The position numbers were made by a program, and so were the translations under genes. 64,000 nt of DNA from Pedobacter sp. KBS0701 (GTDB lineage: Bacteria; Bacteroidota; Bacteroidia; Sphingobacteriales; Sphingobacteriaceae). This document shows positions 24,447-32,798 of this stretch, in pieces. How positions within the stretch are numbered: position 1 is the first letter of the stretch; the number at the start of each line of letters is the position of its first letter. The stretch covers positions 4,340,001-4,404,000 of the forward strand of contig NZ_CP042171.1 in the NCBI RefSeq assembly GCF_005938645.2. The letters run 5' to 3'. The notes under the pieces were generated by a model. It was not told the origin of the DNA. It made no database searches and worked only from the letters and a program-made list of their open reading frames with translations.

Positions 24447-24914
24447 TTAGAATCTGAAGTGAGAGAACGCTTTGTTAGCCTCAGCCATTTTGTGCGTATC
24501 TTCTTTCTTCTTAACAGCAGCACCTTCACCTTTAGCAGCAGCTACGATTTCACCAGCTAATTTCTCTTTCATGGTTTTTTCACCACGACGACGAGCGTAT
24601 AAAATTAACCATTTCATACCTAAAGCTGTTTTACGCTCTGGTCTAACCTCAGTTGGAACCTGGAAGTTAGCACCACCAACACGACGAGATTTAACCTCTA
24701 CAGCTGGCATAATGTTAGTTAATGCGCGTTTGAATATCTCTAAACCGTTTTCACCTGCTTTTTTCTCAGCAATTTCAACAGCATCATAAAAAATTGAATA
24801 AGCGATAGATTTTTTTCCATCGTACATCATGTTGTTTACAAAACGAGTTACCTGAACATCATTAAATTTTGGATCAGGAAGAATAATTCTCTTTTTTGGT
24901 TTTGACTTTCTCAT
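24447..24914 (-). CDS. rpsG: 30S ribosomal protein S7
   Basis: 155 residues. S7 nucleates assembly of the small-subunit head. MRKSKPKKRIILPDPKFND at the start, then VEVKSRRVGGANFQVPTEV and KEDTHKMAEANKAFSHFRF at the end, are the family signature. It is 17 bases after rpsL. Confidence 0.98.
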   Translation of the reverse strand: MRKSKPKKRIILPDPKFNDVQVTRFVNNMMYDGKKSIAYSIFYDAVEIAEKKAGENGLEIFKRALTNIMPAVEVKSRRVGGANFQVPTEVRPERKTALGMKWLILYARRRGEKTMKEKLAGEIVAAAKGEGAAVKKKEDTHKMAEANKAFSHFRF

Positions 24915-24931
24915 TTCTTATTTCCTCCCGA

Positions 24932-25345
24932 TTATTTCTTTTTACCTTTTGTTGGCGCCGCAGCTACTTGTCCTGGCTTAGGACGTTTAGTACCATATTT
25001 AGAACGACGTTGGTTACGACCAGCCACACCTGATGTATCTAATGCACCACGGATGATGTGGTAACGTACACCTGGTAAATCTTTAACACGACCACCACGG
25101 ATCAATACGATTGAGTGCTCCTGTAAGTTGTGACCTTCTCCAGGAATGTAAGCATTCACCTCTTTACCGTTCGTTAAACGAACACGGGCTACTTTACGCA
25201 TTGCTGAGTTTGGTTTTTTAGGGGTAGTGGTGTACACACGTGTACATACACCTCTTCGCTGTGGACAGCTGTCCAACGCTGGAGACTTACTCTTGAACTC
25301 CAGTGCTACTCTACCTTTTCTAACTAATTGTTGAATGGTTGGCAT
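24932..25345 (-). CDS. rpsL: 30S ribosomal protein S12
   Basis: 137 residues. S12 controls decoding accuracy. The lysines whose mutation gives streptomycin resistance are wild type (TTPKKPNSAMRKVARVRL and GGRVKDLPGVRYHIIRGALD). The C-terminal tail is lysine-rich (PTKGKKK). It is the first gene of the str group, behind a consensus promoter. Confidence 0.98.
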   Translation of the reverse strand: MPTIQQLVRKGRVALEFKSKSPALDSCPQRRGVCTRVYTTTPKKPNSAMRKVARVRLTNGKEVNAYIPGEGHNLQEHSIVLIRGGRVKDLPGVRYHIIRGALDTSGVAGRNQRRSKYGTKRPKPGQVAAAPTKGKKK

Positions 25346-25422
25346 TGTGCTTTTTTATGTTTTTTATTTAAAAAATTTACCGCTCCCCCGGCATCCTTAC
25401 AGATAGCCCATAAAACGGACTG

Positions 25423-25453
25423 CAAAAGTAGAACAATTCTTTTTAAAAATCAA
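25423..25453 (-). promoter_or_regulatory. Bacteroidota-type promoter for rpsL-rpsG-fusA-rpsJ
   Basis: On the minus strand TTG, 20 bases and TACTTTTG match the TTG-N19/20-TAnnTTTG consensus (TTG at 25451-25453, -7 box at 25423-25430). The predicted leader is about 70 bases and includes a GC-rich patch (GATGCCGGGGGAGCGG). Confidence 0.8.
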
Positions 25454-25499
25454 GGGGTTAGCGTAAAAAGTTTTCAGTTGGCAATTACCGGTTTTCAGT

Positions 25500-25841
25500 T
25501 CAGGATTAAGGAGTTGTAATTTTTCTTCCGGGTCATTGTCATTGCCGAACCGAAGCGGAGGAATTGTGATGGCATGAAGCAATCTATCTCAGCTTAAACA
25601 TTGAATCAATTATAACATCATCTCATAGTTAACAACTGATATCTTGGAAAGCAACTGCAGCAATCCTTAGTCTGGGTTCCGTCCCGCTAATGTTTCTGCC
25701 GATGAAAAACCGGCATCCACGTATATCGGGTTTAGGTGGCACAGCAAATCACTGCTATTTACGTTTTCCCCTCAGGTTTAAAAAAATCAAGTTATCGTCA
25801 TTGAAAAGGACGGATTCAAGTTAATGAGAGCCCGCGCGCTA
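25500..25841. repeat. Spacer with decayed repeat copies upstream of rpsL
   Basis: No gene is seen. At about 25528-25590 lies a degenerate copy of the GTCATTGCGAGG...GAAGCAATCT type (GTCATTGCCGAACC, GAGGAATTGTGATGGCATGAAGCAATCT), also seen near 58593. Further on, CCGATGAAAAACCGG and TATCGGGTTTAGG recall fragments of the CCCGAT...ATCGGG element at 37640. These are probably old insertions. Confidence 0.45.
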
Positions 25842-26300
25842 TTAATTGCAATCCTTAAAACTATCTTTAAGTACTTTTAACCGCGCAACTGCGGCCTCCA
25901 GTTCTTTTGGGGCTTTACCATACTCATAAGTTACTTTGTATTGCTTACCGTCGGCATTGATCGAGATCCACTCGGCTCCGCCATCAGCACAATCTGGGTA
26001 ACCGATCACTTCTGGCAGGTTCGAAATCTTACTGATGTTCAACTCATTTTTAATGGCGGTAACATCCGCTTCCGAAATGGTCTTGCTACAGGTTTTGGTA
26101 TCGGCAGACTGGCCATTCTTCGATTTGGAAAAGGTAAGCTTTAAATCGCTAATGAGTAAGTTGTTGGAACAATAGCCTGCGCACATGCCGAATGATGAGC
26201 CATAGGCAATGCTGTTCAGGTTTTTAATATTGCCTTTTTTGCAGCTAAAACCGGATGTAATTAAGGCTAACGTAAGAATGATTTGTAAAATTTTCTTCAT
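25842..26300 (-). CDS. Small lipoprotein of unknown function
   Basis: 152 residues. A lipoprotein signal ends ALITSGFSC-KKG (Cys about residue 20), so it should be lipid-anchored, likely at the outer membrane. The mature part contains six further cysteines (for example CAGYCSN, TKTCSK, YPDCAD, FKDCN), which could form disulfides. No known domain. It is downstream of the discoidin lipoprotein, but a strong terminator separates them. Confidence 0.8.
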   Translation of the reverse strand: MKKILQIILTLALITSGFSCKKGNIKNLNSIAYGSSFGMCAGYCSNNLLISDLKLTFSKSKNGQSADTKTCSKTISEADVTAIKNELNISKISNLPEVIGYPDCADGGAEWISINADGKQYKVTYEYGKAPKELEAAVARLKVLKDSFKDCN

Positions 26301-26371
26301 AGATAAGGGACAAAATACACCCTCAAAGATATTGTTTATCCGTTACTAACCTATAATACAAAAGCGCCATA

Positions 26372-26407
26372 AACAAAGAAAGCGATCAAAATTAAGATCG
26401 CTTTCTT
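26372..26407 (-). terminator. Intrinsic terminator behind the SusCD-discoidin operon
   Basis: Perfect 12-bp arms AAGAAAGCGATC / GATCGCTTTCTT with an 8-base loop; on the minus strand followed by TGTTTATGG. It lies 16 bases after the discoidin lipoprotein stop. Confidence 0.8.
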
Positions 26408-26422
26408 CGAATCACCACAATT

Positions 26423-27424
26423 TTAGAGTTTCACATATCCCTCAAAATTTGCCAGGCAAGGGTAACTGGTACCTTCTAGCAGCGTAATTTTCACATAACG
26501 GATCGGAGCTGTTGGCGAAACAGCAAATTTTTGCTCATTAACTGTAGTTGGATTGAAATTCCGGTCATCGCCCAATTGAGTAAAGGTAACGCCATCTACA
26601 CTTCCCGAAATAGAAAATTTGCTAAAACCTTGTTTTGGATCGGTATGGGCATTAAGACCGATATAAGAAAGTAAACTTGCCTTTTTCATATCAACAATAA
26701 TCCAATGTGGATATGGATGCAATATATCGTAATCGGCCTGCCAGAATGATGGAACAGTTGGCGCAGTTGGACTTTTGGCCGAAATTACATCTACCACATA
26801 AGCTGCTAAATTAGTTTCATCGCCAGGATAATTTACTTCACTCGAAGCTGTTGCCGTCCATCCTGTTTTGCTCAACGCAATATCGGTAAGCGGTTTTCTT
26901 TCCTGCAGGCCGGTCACGCTAAACTCTGCTAAAAAAGTAACATTGCTCGTTTGCGTTGCGGCTTTTTCTAAAGCGGTTAATTTAAGGTAACGCACATTCC
27001 TGGCGGGCGATAAGGCAAATGCCTGTTCGGTATAAGTGGCAGGATTAAAAGTAAGCTCGCCAATAGCTGTAAAACTGGATCCATCATTACTGCCTTCCAG
27101 CCTAAATTTGGTAAAACCTTTCGGATCGCCCTGTTTTGTAGTTAAACCGATTTTTGTTACTACCGTCTGTTTTTTCATATCGATTAATAACCAATGTGGA
27201 AATGCAGCAGTAGCATTCGAACTCCAAAAAGTATTCGTATTACCATCCAAAATGGTTACCGGCAGATTAGCTGTTTCTTGGCTTGAAGCTGTGGCACTCC
27301 AGCCCGAGCGGTCTAACACAACCTCTTCTAAATTGGACGTAAGTTCAGCACTTTTGTCCTTTTTACAACTTATTGCCAAACCTGCAAAAAGGAGGCAAAT
27401 GGCATATATTTTTATATTTTTCAT
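26423..27424 (-). CDS. Lipoprotein with two discoidin (F5/8 type C) domains
   Basis: 333 residues. The signal ends LLFAGLAISC-KKD, a lipobox. Two tandem discoidin-like beta-sandwich domains follow (about 38-172 and 178-333), each with the pattern GWTATASS ... LDGNTNTFW / PSFWQADY ... PHWLLIDMKK ... GFTKFRLEGSNDG ... VRYLKLT. These domains usually bind glycans (CBM32). As the last gene after susC and susD it is probably a surface glycan-binding protein of that uptake system. No catalytic domain is present. Confidence 0.9.
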   Translation of the reverse strand: MKNIKIYAICLLFAGLAISCKKDKSAELTSNLEEVVLDRSGWSATASSQETANLPVTILDGNTNTFWSSNATAAFPHWLLIDMKKQTVVTKIGLTTKQGDPKGFTKFRLEGSNDGSSFTAIGELTFNPATYTEQAFALSPARNVRYLKLTALEKAATQTSNVTFLAEFSVTGLQERKPLTDIALSKTGWTATASSEVNYPGDETNLAAYVVDVISAKSPTAPTVPSFWQADYDILHPYPHWIIVDMKKASLLSYIGLNAHTDPKQGFSKFSISGSVDGVTFTQLGDDRNFNPTTVNEQKFAVSPTAPIRYVKITLLEGTSYPCLANFEGYVKL

Positions 27425-27478
27425 CTCTTAAATTTTGATTTCAATGGTGATAAAGCCCTCATTATTATCACGAATGAG

Positions 27479-28981
27479 CTAAGGATTCTGAGTTAGATTT
27501 TTGTTATTGTCTATCTCATACTGCGGAACGTAAAAAATAACACGGGCATCGGTAGGCAAAATGGTTTGCGTGATGTTTGTATTGGGCGTGTTATTTAAGG
27601 CGTGCGTACCCGGATAATTTCTTGTCATCGGTCTGTTATTCCTGAACAGATCGTACGCGCGCTGTCCTTCAAAAGCAAATTCAAGCCTGCGTTCTTCTAA
27701 AACAACATCCAAAGCCGTTTTATTTGCTGCAGCAATGCCTTCAAGTGTTAAAACCGGAATTCCGGCCCTGGTACGGATCAGGTTTACATCATCAAGTGCC
27801 AATTGTGCATTGCCGAGTTTGGCATTTGCTTCAGCTTTATTCAGATACATTTCTGCCAAACGCAGGTAAACCGGTGAGCTTAAATTTGCGATCCCTTCCT
27901 GTAAATTGTATTTGGTTACATAATACATCGGTACATTTGGGGCTATCTTAGTATTTACCTGCAACACACCGTTAATTTTATAAGGCGCAATAAAACTGTG
28001 TCTTAAATCTGCCGGATTTTTATCCAGCTCTGCCACATATTGCTGAGAAGCATAAATTTCGCCATAGCCGGTATTGCCCTGAGCACCCGGGGTAGATAAT
28101 GCACCTGGTGTACCGCTGTAGTACATGGAGCCAATGGCACCAAAATCCTGATCTTCTGTTTTGGCATAACGGATGGCAAAAATAGTTTCCGGATTGGCTT
28201 CCGGAGTTTTAGTGAAGTAACTGGCATAATCTGCACCCTGAAGCAATTTATAACGACCAGAAGCAATTACCAGATCGGCATATTTTATGGCATTGGCATT
28301 ATCGCCCATATTTAAGTAAATACGAGATAGCAAAGCATAAGCAACTTCCTTCGATGCAAAAATATCCGCTTTTGCTACAGTCATCAAATCGGCTGCTTTT
28401 AATAAATCTGCAATAGCTGCGGCATATACTTCTTTAACGGTATTTCTTGCTGGTGTACCTGCAGGCACACCCTCCTTTAAAACGGGAACTCCCGGATTTT
28501 CGCCGTTGCCCTGTGTATATGGCCTTCCAAATACCCGAACCAGGTTAAACTCCATCATTCCCTTTAGGTAAAGATTTTCGCCTTTAAGCTGTTTTAAATC
28601 TACACCCGAATTATCTGGAATAGCTGCTATAATCTTATTTGCAGCAACAATAACGTAATAGGCCTGTTTCCAAAAGTTAGCACCATGTGTCCCTGTGGGA
28701 ATATGGGTATAGCGGTAGCACCTCGAAAGATCATCAGAAGATGGCTGTCCCTGAGCCACATTATCCCCCTGAAATTCTGTTAAAAAATGAGCACTTCTCA
28801 CATAAGTAGCATTTCTCAGTACAGCATAAGTACCAATCGTTGCAGTCTCAATGTCACCAGGGTTCGTCAATGCAGATTCGTCATCAATGGCTGTTGATGG
28901 TTTTACTTCCTTTTTACAACTACTTACACTAAAAATAAGTGCAAGTGCAACTATATATATTTTAATTTGATTCGCTTTCAT
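27479..28981 (-). CDS. SusD/RagB family nutrient-binding lipoprotein
   Basis: 500 residues. The lipobox is LALIFSVSSC-KKE, placing the protein on the outer membrane. TPR-like helices of the SusD fold can be seen (NKIIAAIPDNSGVDLKQLKG, KEVAYALLSRIYLNMGDNAN), and the C-terminus has the usual VVLEERRLEFAFEGQRAYDL motif. SusD proteins cap the SusC pore and bind its oligosaccharide or peptide substrate. It is 12 bases downstream of susC. The substrate cannot be told. Confidence 0.95.
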   Translation of the reverse strand: MKANQIKIYIVALALIFSVSSCKKEVKPSTAIDDESALTNPGDIETATIGTYAVLRNATYVRSAHFLTEFQGDNVAQGQPSSDDLSRCYRYTHIPTGTHGANFWKQAYYVIVAANKIIAAIPDNSGVDLKQLKGENLYLKGMMEFNLVRVFGRPYTQGNGENPGVPVLKEGVPAGTPARNTVKEVYAAAIADLLKAADLMTVAKADIFASKEVAYALLSRIYLNMGDNANAIKYADLVIASGRYKLLQGADYASYFTKTPEANPETIFAIRYAKTEDQDFGAIGSMYYSGTPGALSTPGAQGNTGYGEIYASQQYVAELDKNPADLRHSFIAPYKINGVLQVNTKIAPNVPMYYVTKYNLQEGIANLSSPVYLRLAEMYLNKAEANAKLGNAQLALDDVNLIRTRAGIPVLTLEGIAAANKTALDVVLEERRLEFAFEGQRAYDLFRNNRPMTRNYPGTHALNNTPNTNITQTILPTDARVIFYVPQYEIDNNKNLTQNP

Positions 28982-28993
28982 ATTTTTCCTCTC

Positions 28994-31900
28994 CTATAAA
29001 CTAATGTTTACACCAAACAATATTTTTTTGCTGATCGGGTATCTAAAACTTGAACTTCCCGGGACAACATTTGGATCATTATCATCTGGCGCCAGTACAA
29101 CTTCAGGATCTATACCCGAAAATTTAGTCCCTGTCCATAAATTATCTCCACTAACAAAAATCCGGGCACTACTTATTTTAATTTTACTTAACCAGCTGGT
29201 TGGAATTTGATAGCCGAGTGTAACGTTGCGCAAACGGATATAACTTCCATCTTCCAGGTAACGTGATGATTGTTGATTAGAATCATGGTTACCACCTAAA
29301 ACCGGTTTAGGGTGTGTAGCAACATCACCAACTTTTTCCCATCTGCTCCATCCCGACTTTAATACCATCGCATTATAACTTTCGTACAAACCATCATTAT
29401 CAAAATAAGCACGGCTATTGTTATACACTTCGTTACCATAAACAAAATTGAAAAATGCGCTTAGTGAAACACCTTTATAGCTAAAGGTATTGGTAAAACC
29501 TCCAGTAAATTTCGGTGAAGCCGATGTACCGGTATACTGGCGGGTAGCCAGAGCGTAAGTATTGGTTACCGCAATATGGTTTACCCCATCTGCATCAGTA
29601 ATTACTTTTTCCCAAAGCGGATCGCCATTGTTCGGATCTACTCCTGCCCAAATCGGCATTTTCCAATCATAAATATCGCGACCTATCGCCTTTGGCTGAG
29701 AACCACCTGGGTTAATAGCATCCTTTCCTTCAGTAAGGCCTAAGATGGTATTGCGGTTAAAGGCCATATTGAAATTGGTTTCCCATTGAAACTGGCCTGT
29801 AAAGTTTTTAGTATTGATGCTGAACTCAAGCCCTCTATTTTTTAAGGCACCAACGTTTTGGAAAATATATCCGTAACCATCAGTTGAAGGTAAAGGCACT
29901 TTAAACAATAGCGCATCAGAGCGTTTATCATATAAATCAACAGTTAAATCTATCCTATTCCAAAATCCGATATCTAAACCAATATTGGCTGTTTTTTGCT
30001 TTTCCCAGGTTAAGTCGGGATTGCCTTTTTGATCAGGCCTTGCACCGGGTAGACCGCCATAACTGGCCGACGCATCAATGGCATATAATCCTAATGAAGG
30101 ATAATCACCAATTTCGGCATTACCCGTTGTACCATAACTTGCTCTTAATTTTAAGAAACTAATTGGTTTTACGCCTTTTAAAAATTGTTCATTGCTCAAA
30201 ATCCATGACGCACCTAACTGATAAAAATCGCCGCCACTTTTATTTAAACCAAAACGCGAAGAATTTTCGTGCACAAAGGAGGCAATTGCAAAGTATTTAC
30301 CTGCATAATTGTAATCAACCTGGCTTAAATATTTGCTAAAATTATACTCATTTGTCCCACCGGATGGATTGCTGATAATATCGGTTGCGGTAGACATTAC
30401 CGGACGGCCGGCAGGTAAATTTTTCCCATTTGAGTAAGCATCATCATAGTACGATTTTTCCGTTTCGCCAACAGCCAGTACGGTTAAATGATTTTCGCCA
30501 AAACTATTCTCATATTTCAGTCTGTTTGAGCTTAATAACCTGTTTTTATATGTTGTGGAGTTATAAAGTGAGCCGTTGGTTGCACCCCCCTCTTTAGTTC
30601 TTTTATCATAATAATCTACTGCAAAGGTGTTATAAAAAGTGGTTCTGTTGTAGCTGGAAAAAGTTAAGTTCTTTACAATGTTATAATCTAAATTTACATC
30701 GGCACTTAAGTTTAAACTTCTTTGATAGGAAAGATTATATTGCGTAGAATGAAGAAAATTTTCTACATCGCGGCCTTTCCAGGTTGGTGTAATCCGTGGA
30801 TCAACAGGTGTTCCATCTGCATTGTAAGCAGGGTCGAAAGGGAGGTTCAGGTATCCATCGCCTAAAGAATTACTGTTAGCATAGTTATTTCTGGTAAATA
30901 CCCCGTTCAACAATAAACTCAATTTAAGTTTTTTGGTTAACTGGCTATTTAAATTCGCCCTTAAGTTATAGGCATTTTTATCGTTATTGATTACGGTACC
31001 CTGTTCTCTATAAAAGTTACCGGCAATGTAATACCTTGTTTTTTCTGTACCTCCTGATGCAGACAGGGTATAATTCTGCGTCATTCCGTTTTGGGTAGCC
31101 AAATCCCACCAATTGGTATCATTTTTTAAAACAGATGGATCGGGGTTGGAAAATGTTTTTTGATAATCATACAATTGCTGACTGTTCATCAATTTGAAAT
31201 GACCGGTAGAAGGTGAGTTAAAACCTACTGTTGAACTGAATTCTATTTTTGCTTCTCCCGCTTTACCTGTTTTAGTAGTTACGATGATAACGCCACTACC
31301 TGCACGTGAGCCATACAATCCGGTAGCCGCAGCGTCTTTTAAGATAGTAACAGATTCCACATCATTTGGACTATAGGTAGCACCTTCGGTACCATAAGCA
31401 CCAAGAATATTTCCATCTACCACTAACAACGGTGCTGTTCCGCCATTAATACTTCCAATACCTCTTATTGTCATTTTAGGTGCAGAAGTCGGGTCTCCTG
31501 AGCCAGAAGAAACCACTACACCCGGGGCTTTACCCTGAATCATAGAAATTACATCATTAGAGGCTACACCCTTTAATTTTTCTGCAGAAATAACTGAAAC
31601 AGAACTCGACAATTCTCCCTGCTTTTTTGACGAATAACCAACCACTACTACATCGCTAAGGTTATTATTTTCTTCTTCAAGGCTAATGTTGATTGTAGTT
31701 TTGCCCTGCACAGGAATTTCCTGTGTTTTATAACCGACAGATTTAATAATTAAAATGCCATCAGCAGGCACAGTGATTGCAAAATTACCAGATCCATTAG
31801 TAGAGGTGCCGATACCCGGATTTGATTTTAAAGTGATGGTTGCTCCAGGAACCGGACCAGATTTATCGGTTATTTTCCCTTTAACGGTAATATCGGCGAA

Positions 31901-32023
31901 GTGGTTCGGCCCCATTGCCTCGTGATTAAGGTTTGTGTGATGGTTTAGATCGGCAAAAGCTTTACTTTCGTTAAGCCATAATAAGCCAACTGCACCAAAA
32001 ATCAGTAAAGATTTAATCTTCAT
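28994..32023 (-). CDS. SusC/RagA family TonB-linked outer membrane protein
   Basis: 1009 residues. A signal peptide (cleavage near SKAFA) precedes a carboxypeptidase-D-like domain (VKGKITDKSGPVPGATITLK, about 47-125), the SusC-type TonB box region (LSDVVVVGYSSKKQGELSSS), a plug (IQGKAPGVVVSSGSGDP, IRGIGSINGGTAPLLVVDGN, SRAGSGVIIVTTKTG) and a 22-strand barrel to the end FGVNISL. It imports large nutrients with SusD. Upstream are a possible promoter and two LacI-type operator palindromes. Confidence 0.96.
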   Translation of the reverse strand: MKIKSLLIFGAVGLLWLNESKAFADLNHHTNLNHEAMGPNHFADITVKGKITDKSGPVPGATITLKSNPGIGTSTNGSGNFAITVPADGILIIKSVGYKTQEIPVQGKTTINISLEEENNNLSDVVVVGYSSKKQGELSSSVSVISAEKLKGVASNDVISMIQGKAPGVVVSSGSGDPTSAPKMTIRGIGSINGGTAPLLVVDGNILGAYGTEGATYSPNDVESVTILKDAAATGLYGSRAGSGVIIVTTKTGKAGEAKIEFSSTVGFNSPSTGHFKLMNSQQLYDYQKTFSNPDPSVLKNDTNWWDLATQNGMTQNYTLSASGGTEKTRYYIAGNFYREQGTVINNDKNAYNLRANLNSQLTKKLKLSLLLNGVFTRNNYANSNSLGDGYLNLPFDPAYNADGTPVDPRITPTWKGRDVENFLHSTQYNLSYQRSLNLSADVNLDYNIVKNLTFSSYNRTTFYNTFAVDYYDKRTKEGGATNGSLYNSTTYKNRLLSSNRLKYENSFGENHLTVLAVGETEKSYYDDAYSNGKNLPAGRPVMSTATDIISNPSGGTNEYNFSKYLSQVDYNYAGKYFAIASFVHENSSRFGLNKSGGDFYQLGASWILSNEQFLKGVKPISFLKLRASYGTTGNAEIGDYPSLGLYAIDASASYGGLPGARPDQKGNPDLTWEKQKTANIGLDIGFWNRIDLTVDLYDKRSDALLFKVPLPSTDGYGYIFQNVGALKNRGLEFSINTKNFTGQFQWETNFNMAFNRNTILGLTEGKDAINPGGSQPKAIGRDIYDWKMPIWAGVDPNNGDPLWEKVITDADGVNHIAVTNTYALATRQYTGTSASPKFTGGFTNTFSYKGVSLSAFFNFVYGNEVYNNSRAYFDNDGLYESYNAMVLKSGWSRWEKVGDVATHPKPVLGGNHDSNQQSSRYLEDGSYIRLRNVTLGYQIPTSWLSKIKISSARIFVSGDNLWTGTKFSGIDPEVVLAPDDNDPNVVPGSSSFRYPISKKILFGVNISL

Positions 32024-32199
32024 ATTATTGTTGTTTTTAAGTTAGTTGATAGGTTGTTGCGAGATAATCCAGATTTGCTTTTTAAATCATAGGCTAACTA
32101 TCTTTTTTAAATACATAAGAATTTCAGAATGTTATTTTTGCTCGCTCGTTGAAAAACAAATACTTGCAGAGGCTGGTTAAACTCCATATTTTCTATTTT

Positions 32200-32231
32200 C
32201 AAACCTAATTTAAACGATTTGAAGCATGCAA
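32200..32231 (-). promoter_or_regulatory. Possible promoter for the susC operon
   Basis: On the minus strand TTG, 21 bases, and TAGGTTTG fit the Bacteroidota pattern with a slightly long spacer. It would give a leader of about 170 bases. The operator-like palindrome at 32249 lies 18 bases upstream of the TTG. Confidence 0.4.
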
Positions 32232-32248
32232 AATCTTCAAACACCACG

Positions 32249-32258
32249 CAAACGTTTG
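32249..32258. promoter_or_regulatory. LacI-type operator palindrome 1
   Basis: CAAACGTTTG, a perfect 10-base palindrome with a central CG, preceded by CG. The central CG and A/T-rich half sites are typical of LacI/GalR family operators. A second copy is 173 bases further upstream. Confidence 0.5.
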
Positions 32259-32421
32259 ATTATAAATAAGGAAATTGGCCAATTTTATACCTCTTACCGG
32301 ATAGCGATAGAAACTTATTAAGAGAACATCCTCTTAATATTATTGAAATTGTTTTTTAGAACCAATAATTAAAGAAATCTGTCTAAGAAAATAGATGTTC
32401 ATCCAGGGATAAAACAACTAA

Positions 32422-32431
32422 CAAACGTTTG
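32422..32431. promoter_or_regulatory. LacI-type operator palindrome 2
   Basis: A second perfect CAAACGTTTG, followed by CGTT. Two equal sites in the same gene-free 478-base stretch upstream of susC suggest binding of one regulator to both, perhaps with looping. No LacI gene is in the window. Confidence 0.5.
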
Positions 32432-32501
32432 CGTTAAGATTTTTAACCTAACACAGATAAAAAACTTTAAAAATTCACTTTAGGAATAAAAGTTATACTT
32501 C

Positions 32502-32693
32502 TTATAACGTTGACAGCCCGTTCGAACTTAACATAACACCGGTAAAGTTTTTAATCAGGTTTAGGCCGGCATTTCCAAATAAACCTTTTACATCTCTTTC
32601 CTGGTAAATGGTCAAGGAGCAGTCTAAAAAAACTTCAAAATACTGCTCATCGATAATTTCGGTGGCCAATGCCCGGTGTTTTTCTAAAGGCAT
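32502..32693 (-). pseudogene. C-terminal remnant of an adenylylsulfate kinase gene (cysC)
   Basis: A 63-residue open frame reads EIIDEQYFEVFLDCSLTIY, then QERDVKGL and LIKNFTGV, which is the C-terminal part of APS kinase (xFIEVFVDCPLExCExRDxKGLY...AGxIKxFTG). The P-loop half is missing, one segment (FGNAGLNL) departs from the usual YAKARAGL, and the frame soon ends in unrelated residues. The ATG stands directly behind a terminator of another operon. It seems to be a truncated leftover, not an active gene. Confidence 0.55.
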
Positions 32694-32723
32694 ATAAAAA
32701 AAGCAAATGGTAAATTTGCTTTT
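32694..32723 (-). terminator. Second terminator behind the beta-barrel gene
   Basis: Perfect 10-bp arms AAAAGCAAAT / ATTTGCTTTT with a 5-base loop; on the minus strand the second arm runs on into seven T and ATAT. It backs up the stronger hairpin 27 bases before it. Confidence 0.75.
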
Positions 32724-32738
32724 AAAACTTAATTATAT

Positions 32739-32790
32739 AAAAACATAAAAAGCCCTCAACATTCTATTCTGATAGAAATGTTAAGGGCTT
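32739..32790 (-). terminator. Intrinsic terminator of the beta-barrel gene
   Basis: On the minus strand AAGCCCTTAACATT pairs with AATGTTGAGGGCTT (14 bp with one G-U), has an inner TCTAT/ATAGA stem, and is followed by TTTTTATGTTTT. It starts 9 bases after the stop codon. Confidence 0.9.
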
Positions 32791-32798
32791 AAAATAAA

